Made by a program: the position numbers and the translations under genes
In this document: positions 6,252-12,243 of the stretch, in pieces
How the letters are laid out: every line of letters starts with the position of its first letter
Position numbering within the stretch: position 1 is the stretch's first letter
The notes under the pieces: generated by a model
Databases searched by the model: none
Seen by the model: the letters and a program-made list of their open reading frames with translations, nothing else
Told to the model about the DNA's origin: nothing
From: an uncultured bacterium
GTDB lineage: Bacteria; Bacillota; Clostridia; Lachnospirales; Lachnospiraceae
NCBI GenBank assembly: GCA_945871045.1
Contig: CAMBUC010000039.1
Coordinates: forward strand, 1 to 12,243
DNA length: 12,243 nucleotides
Direction: 5' to 3'

Positions 6252-8240
6252 ATGCCTGATATTCAATTGCTTGATGAGGCAACAATAGAAAAAATCGCTG
6301 CAGGAGAGGTCGTGGAACGGCCTTCTTCTGTTGTAAAAGAACTGGTGGAAAATGCCATTGATGCAAAAGCAACCTATATTACGGTGGAGATCAAAGACGG
6401 AGGAATGTCCTTTCTTCGAATCACAGATAATGGCTGCGGAATCGATAAGGATCAGGTTCGTCTGGCGTTTCTGCGCCATTCCACAAGCAAGATCCGCTCG
6501 ATAGAGGATCTGTTATGTGTCCGCTCCCTTGGTTTCCGTGGAGAGGCATTGGCAAGCATCAGCGCGGTGGCACAGGTGGAACTGATCACAAGACCCAGGG
6601 GGGCGCTTACGGGCGTCCGATATCAGATCGAAGGCTCCAAAGAAAAGGCCTTTGAAGAGGTTGGGGCGCCGGAAGGTACGACGTTTCTTGTCCGCAACCT
6701 GTTTTTTAACACCCCCGTGCGCCGGAAATTTTTAAAGTCTGCTCAGACAGAGGCCGGTTATGTTGCGACGATCCTGGAGCGGCTTTCATTATCGCATCCG
6801 GAGATTTCATTCCAACTGATCATAAACAATCAGCCGAAACTGCATACTTCGGGCAATTGCAACCGAAAGGATATCATTTACCATATTTACGGCAAAGATA
6901 TCGCCGCAAATCTCATTTCGGTGGATAAGGAAAAAGACGGCATCTGCCTTTCCGGTTTTATTGGAAAACCATTGATCTCCAGAGGAAACCGGAACTTTGA
7001 AAATTATTATATTAACGGAAGATATATGAAGAGCAATGTTGTGGCAAAAGCCATCGAAGAAGCCTACAAGCCGTACCTTATGAACCGGCAGTATCCCTTT
7101 ACTGTGCTTTATCTTACGATGGATGAGGAACTGTTGGATGTGAATGTTCACCCCACAAAGATGGAAGTCCGTTTTTCCAACGGAGAAAAACTATATGAAA
7201 CGCTTTTGGAAATGCTGCGGGATACGTTACAGGGAAAGGATCTGATCCCGGAAGTGTCAGCAGGTGCGGATCAGTTACACAAGAAAGAAAAAACGGTGAC
7301 TCGCAAAGCAGTTGTACCGCAGCCCTTTGAACAGAAACGACTGTCTGAACAAAGATTATCACAAAATACTGTGCAGCCGCACCCACAGGAACCTGTGACA
7401 GATCATGGAACGGATCGAAAAGAACAAGTGCGGCAGGCAATCCGAAAGGACAGCCCCTATGAACAAAAATATGCACCTCGTCCGTTACCGACCAAAGAAA
7501 AACAAGCGTTATTTTCAGATATACAGCCGGTTGTTCAGCCTGTCACAGAAGATAATGCATCACAGGTTCCTGAATCTGTTCCGCAACAGATTGAACTGAC
7601 GGAAGTGTTTCGCGAGGAAAACGGCTATCAGACCAATTTTATCGAAGAAGCGAAAAAATCCAATATCCGGATCATCGGGCAGTTGTTTGACACCTATTGG
7701 CTGGCACAGGTAGATGATAAATTGTATATCATCGATCAGCATGCGGCTCATGAGAAAGTATTATTTGAACGAAATATGAAAACATTTGCAACCCGTTCTT
7801 ATACCTCGCAGCAATTGAGTCCGCCCATCATCTTAAGTCTTTCCATGCAGGAGCAGAATGCCTTAAACAGCAATCTGGAAGAACTGCAGCAGTTAGGCTT
7901 TGAGATCAATGAGTTTGGTGGGAATGAGTATGCCATCAATGCAGTTCCCGATAATTTATATCAACTGGATGCCAGACAATTGTTTTATGAACTGTTAGAT
8001 GATATGGTGACAGGCACAGGAAGCGGACGGGCAACACCGGAGATGATCTGGAATAAAGTAGCAACTGCATCCTGCAAGGCTGCCATCAAAGGAAATCAGC
8101 GGATCAGCCCCATGGAAGCAGAAGAACTCATAAAAGAACTGCTGACATTAGACAATCCCTATCACTGTCCTCATGGGAGACCTACCATAATATCTATGAG
8201 CAAATATGAGATTGAAAAGAAATTTAAGAGGATCGTATAA
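6252..8240 (+). CDS. mutL: DNA mismatch repair protein MutL (endonuclease type)
   Basis: MutL couples MutS mismatch recognition to strand removal. The start at 6252 begins MPDIQLL, as in most MutL proteins, and gives 662 residues. The GHKL ATPase domain shows KELVENAIDA (catalytic Glu30, Mg-binding Asn34), DNGCGI (59-64), RHSTSK (75-80) and GFRGEALASI (94-103). NVHPTK at 298-303 carries the conserved Lys of the second subdomain. A Gln/Pro/charged linker, likely disordered, spans roughly 340-465. The C-terminal dimerisation domain has the metal-binding nuclease motif DQHA-x2-E-x4-E at 495-506, with SCKAAIKG and CPHGRP (639-644) completing the metal site; these are absent from E. coli-type MutL, so this protein should nick DNA itself. 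QQLSPP at 520-525 lies where a clamp-binding motif is expected. The stop codon directly abuts the miaA ATG. Confidence 0.97.
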   Translation: MPDIQLLDEATIEKIAAGEVVERPSSVVKELVENAIDAKATYITVEIKDGGMSFLRITDNGCGIDKDQVRLAFLRHSTSKIRSIEDLLCVRSLGFRGEALASISAVAQVELITRPRGALTGVRYQIEGSKEKAFEEVGAPEGTTFLVRNLFFNTPVRRKFLKSAQTEAGYVATILERLSLSHPEISFQLIINNQPKLHTSGNCNRKDIIYHIYGKDIAANLISVDKEKDGICLSGFIGKPLISRGNRNFENYYINGRYMKSNVVAKAIEEAYKPYLMNRQYPFTVLYLTMDEELLDVNVHPTKMEVRFSNGEKLYETLLEMLRDTLQGKDLIPEVSAGADQLHKKEKTVTRKAVVPQPFEQKRLSEQRLSQNTVQPHPQEPVTDHGTDRKEQVRQAIRKDSPYEQKYAPRPLPTKEKQALFSDIQPVVQPVTEDNASQVPESVPQQIELTEVFREENGYQTNFIEEAKKSNIRIIGQLFDTYWLAQVDDKLYIIDQHAAHEKVLFERNMKTFATRSYTSQQLSPPIILSLSMQEQNALNSNLEELQQLGFEINEFGGNEYAINAVPDNLYQLDARQLFYELLDDMVTGTGSGRATPEMIWNKVATASCKAAIKGNQRISPMEAEELIKELLTLDNPYHCPHGRPTIISMSKYEIEKKFKRIV

Positions 8241-9191
8241 ATGTTGAAAAAGAAAAATGTGGTGATACTGACGGGACCTACCGCAGTTGGAAAAACAGCC
8301 CTGTCCATCGCCCTTGCAAAGGCACTGGATACAGGCGTGATCTCTGCCGACTCCATGCAGGTCTACAAACACATGGATATCGGTTCTGCAAAGATCACGC
8401 CGGAAGAGATGCAGGGAGTTCCACATGCATTAGTCGACGTCTATGAACCGGATGAAGAATTTCATGTGGTCCGGTTTCAAAAGGATGCAAAGGATGCCAT
8501 GGAAAAACTTTGGGAACAGGGAAAACTTCCCCTTGTTGTGGGAGGCACCGGTTTTTATATTCAGGCACTGTTGTATGATATTGATTTTACATCAGAAGAC
8601 GCAGATACGGCACTTCGTGAAAGATACGAAGGGATCGCTGCACGGCAAGGGGCAGAGGCTTTGCATGAAATGCTTCGTGCAGTAGACCCTAAAGCCGCAG
8701 AGGAGATCCATGCAAATAATGTAAAGCGCGTGATCCGCGCTTTGGAGTTTTATGAAAAGACAGGCACCCGGATCTCTGTACATAATGAGACAGAACGCGC
8801 CAAGTCATCCCCCTATGGATTTGCCTATTTTGTTCTGACGGATAAACGGGAAAATCTGTATGCGCGGATAGATGCCCGTGTGGATCAGATGATGGAACAG
8901 GGACTTTTGGATGAAGTAATAAAATTAAAAGAAATGGGTTATACGAAAGATATGGTTTCCATGCAGGGACTTGGCTATAAGGAACTGCTTGCATATCTGG
9001 ATGGTGACTGTACGTTGGAGGAGGCTGTTTCCATCATCAAACGTGACACCAGACATTTTGCAAAACGCCAGCTTACCTGGTTTCGGCGGGAGCGGGATGT
9101 GATCTGGGTAGATAAATCAGACTTTGATTATGAGGAAGAAAAAATCTTAACTTACATGTTAGAAGAAATAGAGAAACGAGGAATAAAGTAA
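8241..9191 (+). CDS. miaA: tRNA dimethylallyltransferase MiaA
   Basis: MiaA transfers the dimethylallyl group of DMAPP to N6 of A37 in tRNAs reading codons that start with U, giving i6A. The P-loop GPTAVGKT is at 12-19, the catalytic DSMQVY at 37-42 (Asp37 as general base in the family), and GGTGFYI at 101-107. The region containing NVKRVIRALE and the C-terminal RHFAKRQLTWFRR segment are typical tRNA-contact parts. At 316 residues it is full length. The ATG immediately follows the mutL stop codon, and its ribosome binding site, AAGAGGAT at about 8226-8233, lies inside the mutL coding region, so translation is probably coupled to mutL. The stop codon overlaps the next start as TAATG. The mutS-mutL-miaA order is widespread in Firmicutes. 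Confidence 0.97.
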   Translation: MLKKKNVVILTGPTAVGKTALSIALAKALDTGVISADSMQVYKHMDIGSAKITPEEMQGVPHALVDVYEPDEEFHVVRFQKDAKDAMEKLWEQGKLPLVVGGTGFYIQALLYDIDFTSEDADTALRERYEGIAARQGAEALHEMLRAVDPKAAEEIHANNVKRVIRALEFYEKTGTRISVHNETERAKSSPYGFAYFVLTDKRENLYARIDARVDQMMEQGLLDEVIKLKEMGYTKDMVSMQGLGYKELLAYLDGDCTLEEAVSIIKRDTRHFAKRQLTWFRRERDVIWVDKSDFDYEEEKILTYMLEEIEKRGIK

Positions 9192-10492
9192 TGTCAGGAA
9201 CAATTGATTTAACGGAAATTTATTCACAGATGGGAATTGATGCACCTGTATTTCAGTTTGGAGAGAAGATTGCAAACGAATTAAAAGAGCGTTTTGAGGC
9301 CATCGATGCAGTGGCAGAGTATAATCAGTTAAAGGTGATCAGCGCCATGCAGAAAAATCGCGTCAGCGCAGAGTGTTTTAACGCTTCCAGCGGATACGGC
9401 TACAATGATCTGGGGCGGGACACCTTGGAACAGGTTTATGCGGATGTATTCCATACCGAAGCGGCACTGGTGCGTCCGCAGATCACCTGCGGAACCCATG
9501 CCCTTGCACTGGCCCTCATGTCAAATCTGCGTCCGGGGGATGAACTTCTTTCCCCTGTGGGCAAGCCCTATGACACCCTGGAGGAAGTGATCGGTATCCG
9601 CCCCTCTGTAGGTTCGTTGGCGGAATACGGTGTTACCTACCGTCAGGTGGAATTCCTGCCGCAGGGCGGCTTTGATTATGATGGGATCCGTGCAGCCATC
9701 AATGAAAAGACAAAACTGGTCACCATTCAGCGCTCAAAGGGATATCTGATGCGAAAGACATTATCCGTTGCAGAGATCGGCGATTTGATCGCTTTTGTCA
9801 AGAGCATCAAACCGGATGTGATCTGTATGGTAGATAATTGTTATGGCGAGTTTGTCGAGACTATCGAACCCAGTGATGTGGGCGCCGATATGGTTGTGGG
9901 TTCCCTGATCAAAAATCCCGGCGGCGGACTTGCGCCCATCGGCGGATATATCGCCGGAACTAAGAAATGCGTGGAAAATGCCGCATACCGTCTGACTTCG
10001 CCGGGTCTTGGAAAAGAGGTAGGCGCTTCCCTTGGTGTGATCGGATCCTTTTATCAGGGTCTGTTTCAGGCACCCCTTGTGGTCAGCGGCGCATTAAAGG
10101 GGGCGATCTTTGCTGCAAATATTTATGAGCGCCTTGGCTTTACGGTGCTTCCCGATGGAACAGAGTCCCGTCATGACATCATTCAGGCGATCGCGCTGGA
10201 GACGCCGGAACGTTTATGTGCGTTTTGCGAAGGCATTCAGGCAGGGGCGCCGGTAGACAGTTATGTGACACCGGAGCCCTGGGATATGCCCGGCTATGAC
10301 AGCAAAGTCATCATGGCGGCCGGCGCCTTCGTGCAGGGTTCTTCCATTGAACTTTCCGCAGACGGTCCCCTTCGAGAGCCTTATAATGTCTATTTTCAGG
10401 GGGGCCTGACCTGGCACCATGCAAAATTTGGTATTCTCATGTCTTTACAAAAACTTTATACTCGTAACCTTGTTAATAGGGATCTGATGTGA
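9191..10492 (+). CDS. PLP-dependent COG4100 protein (methionine gamma-lyase-like)
   Basis: This 433-residue cytoplasmic protein belongs to the fold-type I PLP family PF06838/COG4100, often labelled 'aluminium resistance protein' or methionine gamma-lyase family; B. subtilis YnbB is a relative. Visible features are ASSGYGYNDLGRDTLE (65-80), the PLP phosphate-loop region CGTHALALAL (100-109), Asp215 in MVDNCYGE for the pyridine nitrogen, and Lys241 in SLIKNPGGG as the likely Schiff-base lysine. The essential PLP residues are therefore present and an active lyase on a sulphur amino acid is plausible, but the physiological substrate of the family is not firmly known and the metal-resistance label is weakly founded. 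It overlaps the miaA stop by one base (TAATG), with GAGGAA about 7 bases upstream, so it is probably translationally coupled to miaA. Length is normal. Confidence 0.92.
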   Translation: MSGTIDLTEIYSQMGIDAPVFQFGEKIANELKERFEAIDAVAEYNQLKVISAMQKNRVSAECFNASSGYGYNDLGRDTLEQVYADVFHTEAALVRPQITCGTHALALALMSNLRPGDELLSPVGKPYDTLEEVIGIRPSVGSLAEYGVTYRQVEFLPQGGFDYDGIRAAINEKTKLVTIQRSKGYLMRKTLSVAEIGDLIAFVKSIKPDVICMVDNCYGEFVETIEPSDVGADMVVGSLIKNPGGGLAPIGGYIAGTKKCVENAAYRLTSPGLGKEVGASLGVIGSFYQGLFQAPLVVSGALKGAIFAANIYERLGFTVLPDGTESRHDIIQAIALETPERLCAFCEGIQAGAPVDSYVTPEPWDMPGYDSKVIMAAGAFVQGSSIELSADGPLREPYNVYFQGGLTWHHAKFGILMSLQKLYTRNLVNRDLM

Positions 10493-10498
10493 TAGAAT
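10470..10498 (+). promoter_or_regulatory. Possible sigma-A promoter for radC-mreB
   Basis: TTGTTA (10470-10475) and TAGAAT (10493-10498) are separated by 17 bases, matching the vegetative consensus at 4 of 6 and 5 of 6 positions. The element overlaps the end of the PLP gene and lies about 55 bases before radC, in front of the longest gap in the plus-strand cluster (59 bases). It could start a separate radC-mreB transcript. AT-rich matches of this quality also occur by chance. Confidence 0.3.
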
Positions 10499-10541
10499 AA
10501 AACGATGGTATGTGATTTGACGCTTTGAGAAGAGAGCAGAA

Positions 10542-10547
10542 AAGAGG
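10542..10547 (+). promoter_or_regulatory. Ribosome binding site that fixes the radC start
   Basis: AAGAGG ends 4 bases before the ATG at 10552. The in-frame TTG at 10525 has no comparable site, so the ATG is preferred. The spacing is somewhat short. Confidence 0.6.
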
Positions 10548-10551
10548 TCAA

Positions 10552-11247
10552 ATGACAACACATATTACTACAAAGGATCTTCCGATTTCGGAACGGCCTT
10601 ATGAAAAATGTCTGCTGGAAGGAGCACAGGCATTGTCCGATGCAGAACTGTTAGCCGTCATTTTAAAGAGCGGCAGCCGGGACATGAATGCGGTAGCGCT
10701 TGCACAGCGCATTTTACAGGCGGACGGAAAGAATTTATTAAATCTTTATCACCTGTCCGTTGAAGAACTGATGCGATTTCCAGGTATCGGAAAAGTAAAA
10801 GCCATTCAGTTAAAGTGTGTGGCAGAACTTTCCAGACGGATCGCGCGTACAGATCGAAAGGATCGCATCTGTCTGTCCAATGCATCATCCGTTGCAGCCT
10901 ATTATATGGAGCGCTTACGGCACGAACAGGCAGAGCAATTGCTGGTCAGCATGTTTGATGCGAAATGCCACCTGATCGGTGATACGCTCATTTCAACCGG
11001 AACAGTGGATCATGTCATGGGTTCACCGCGGGATATTTTCGTCCGTTTACTGGAGAAAAAGGCAGTCTACTTTATCCTGCTTCATAATCATCCCAGCGGA
11101 GATCCGACGCCCAGCAGGGAAGATCATGCGATGACTGCCCGGATGCAGGCATGTGGGGAATTGATGGATCTGCATTTGTCAGATCACATCATCATTGGAG
11201 ACAATAATTATTACAGTTTTCGAGAAAACAAACAGATTTTAGTTTAG
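10552..11247 (+). CDS. radC: RadC/UPF0758 family JAMM-domain protein
   Basis: The ATG at 10552 gives 231 residues beginning MTTHITTKDLP, matching the usual RadC length of about 225-230. The N-terminal half is helical with a helix-hairpin-helix DNA-binding element, FPGIGKVKA (76-84). The C-terminal half is an MPN/JAB domain with a complete JAMM metal site: His178 and His180 in HNHPSG, then Ser188 and Asp191 in the HxH-x7-SxxD spacing. The zinc-site residues suggest a metal-dependent hydrolase, but the original link to DNA repair in E. coli has been disputed and the real function is unresolved. radC commonly lies just upstream of mreBCD, as here: the mreB-like gene begins 12 bases after its stop. 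It may be transcribed from a promoter in the end of the preceding gene. Confidence 0.94.
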   Translation: MTTHITTKDLPISERPYEKCLLEGAQALSDAELLAVILKSGSRDMNAVALAQRILQADGKNLLNLYHLSVEELMRFPGIGKVKAIQLKCVAELSRRIARTDRKDRICLSNASSVAAYYMERLRHEQAEQLLVSMFDAKCHLIGDTLISTGTVDHVMGSPRDIFVRLLEKKAVYFILLHNHPSGDPTPSREDHAMTARMQACGELMDLHLSDHIIIGDNNYYSFRENKQILV

Positions 11248-11259
11248 GAGAGAAACAAC

Positions 11260-12243
11260 ATGAGCAGCAATGTATATGGAATAGACTTAGGAACAACTAA
11301 CCTGAAAGTATTCTGTAAATCCAGCGGTCAGATCTTAAATGAAAAAAATACCGTTGCGATCGTCAACAAGAATCAGCTTTATGCGTATGGTGATGCTGCC
11401 TATGCAATGTATGAAAAGGCACCGGAATCCATTCAGGTGTCATTTCCTGTTGTTGGCGGTGTGATCGCAGAGTACAATTTCCTTCAGACAATGATCTTTT
11501 CTTTTTTAGAAAAACATTCCAAAGGAAAAATGCGCGGCGCGGATTTTATCGTTGCAGTGCCCACGGATATTACCGAAGTAGAAAAAAAAGCATTCTTTGA
11601 CATGTTTTATAAAAGCAAGGTAAAACCCCGTCTTGTTCAGGTTTGTGAGAAACCCATCGCAGATGCCGTAGGTCTTGGACTGGATGTGAATGACCCTACC
11701 GGTGTCATGCTGGTGGATATTGGCGCAGACACCACCGAGATTTCCGTGATCTCTCTTGGGGGGCTTGTTTTGAGCAGTCTGCTTCACTTTGGCGGAAATC
11801 AGTTGGACGAATCGATCATTTCCTACATCCGTAAAAATAACAATCTGTTGATCGGCAAAAAAACTGCCTGTGCATTAAAGGAGACCATCGGAAGTGCGCT
11901 GCCCGGCAGCGAGGAAACCATGTCCATTGTCGGACGTGACGTGGTGAGTGGTCTGCCCATCGAAACAGAAATTTCTGCTACACAGGTGTATGAGGCGATC
12001 CAGTCCGATCTGAATGACATTTGTAATTCCATCAAGATGACATTAGAGCATACACCGCCGGAACTTGCACGGGATATTATTTATTCCGGTATCTATATTA
12101 CCGGTGGCTCATCAAGAATTCCGAAATTGGATCAGTTATTTGCAAACATTACCGGTATCAAGATCAATACTTGCGAAGATCCGGAAGAGTGTGTAGCAAG
12201 AGGACTTGTCAAGATCGTCAGTGACAGTAAATTTAAGCATCTT
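11260..12243 (+). CDS. MreB-like actin homologue, divergent (3' end outside window)
   Basis: From the ATG at 11260, with GGAG at 11247-11250 overlapping the radC stop, 328 codons are open to the window edge; MreB is usually 330-345 residues, so only the tail is missing. The actin fold is clear: phosphate-1 motif DLGTTNLKV (9-17), VPTDITEVEKKA (100-111), phosphate-2 motif VDIGADTTE (152-160), ISLGG (164-168), FGGNQLDESI (177-186), LEHTPPELARDI (262-273), adenosine motif ITGGSSRIPKLDQL (280-293) and EDPEECVARG (306-315). It should form membrane-associated filaments that guide cell-wall synthesis. It is divergent: the usual DIGGGTTE is DIGADTTE, the usual TGGGALL is TGGSSRI, and Lys131 stands in the usual Glu-Glu-Pro segment. 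It could therefore be an MreB paralogue rather than the main MreB. Its position after radC fits an mre operon; mreC and mreD would be expected next, but lie beyond the window. Confidence 0.85.
   Translation, partial: MSSNVYGIDLGTTNLKVFCKSSGQILNEKNTVAIVNKNQLYAYGDAAYAMYEKAPESIQVSFPVVGGVIAEYNFLQTMIFSFLEKHSKGKMRGADFIVAVPTDITEVEKKAFFDMFYKSKVKPRLVQVCEKPIADAVGLGLDVNDPTGVMLVDIGADTTEISVISLGGLVLSSLLHFGGNQLDESIISYIRKNNNLLIGKKTACALKETIGSALPGSEETMSIVGRDVVSGLPIETEISATQVYEAIQSDLNDICNSIKMTLEHTPPELARDIIYSGIYITGGSSRIPKLDQLFANITGIKINTCEDPEECVARGLVKIVSDSKFKHL

Noticed and set aside
9191..10492. Assignment as an aluminium resistance determinant or true methionine gamma-lyase
   Set aside because: The PLP residues are visible, but nothing in the sequence or context identifies the substrate or any metal link; only the family name supports it.
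10525..10551. TTG start extending RadC by 9 residues
   Set aside because: No ribosome binding site precedes the TTG, whereas AAGAGG precedes the ATG at 10552, which also gives the usual family length.
666..12035. Many open frames of 60-135 codons on the opposite strand or in other frames inside the large genes
   Set aside because: They overlap well-recognised conserved genes, lack ribosome binding sites and show no recognisable domains; they are coding shadows.
1..12243. CRISPR arrays, insertion sequences, tRNA or rRNA genes, riboswitches, toxin-antitoxin or defence genes
   Set aside because: No repeat arrays, transposase motifs, cloverleaf-like segments or long structured leaders were seen; gene-free gaps are all shorter than about 60 bases apart from the doubtful stretch around 417-545.

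Overview
The window looks like a low-to-middle GC Firmicute of the class Clostridia, most likely a Lachnospiraceae-type gut anaerobe. The evidence is AGGAGG-like ribosome binding sites, an all-plus-strand head-to-tail cluster with gaps of 0-60 bases, the protein families present (two strict-anaerobe-style flavoproteins, an endonuclease-type MutL, a YnbB/COG4100 PLP protein next to miaA), and radC leading into an mreB-like gene. The family-level placement is inference; no rRNA or other marker is present.

Layout. Bases 1-418 hold the start of a minus-strand gene for a secreted protein with a signal peptide followed by an NPCBM carbohydrate-binding domain; its C-terminal part lies outside the window. 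Its start codon abuts and overlaps a short plus-strand reading frame (417-536) that looks like the 3' end of an otherwise missing gene, and neither start has a ribosome binding site. This is the one place where the window looks spliced: a genomic rearrangement or an assembly join. From 546 onward everything is on the plus strand: two FAD-dependent oxidoreductases of different families (546-1895, HI0933/YhiN type; 1936-3537, COG2509 type), mutS (3553-6204), mutL (6252-8240), miaA (8241-9191), a PLP-dependent COG4100 protein (9191-10492), radC (10552-11247) and a divergent mreB homologue (11260 to the window end, still open).

How the genes work together. MutS recognises mismatches and MutL, which carries an intact metal-dependent nicking motif, makes the strand break; both carry recognisable sliding-clamp motifs, as expected for an organism without MutH. 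miaA (tRNA A37 prenylation) follows mutL with no gap, and the PLP gene overlaps miaA by one base, so mutL-miaA-COG4100 are probably translationally coupled. A weak sigma-A-like promoter overlaps the end of the PLP gene and could start a separate radC-mreB transcript. The two flavoproteins upstream have no known link to mismatch repair.

The region from 546 to 12243 is conserved housekeeping DNA with no frameshifts, mobile elements, tRNA genes, rRNA genes or CRISPR arrays that I can see, and no gene-free stretch longer than about 60 bases. I did not find a convincing undescribed system. The most notable points are the junction near 417, the divergent nucleotide-binding motif in the MreB-like protein, and the GC-rich hairpin between mutS and mutL.
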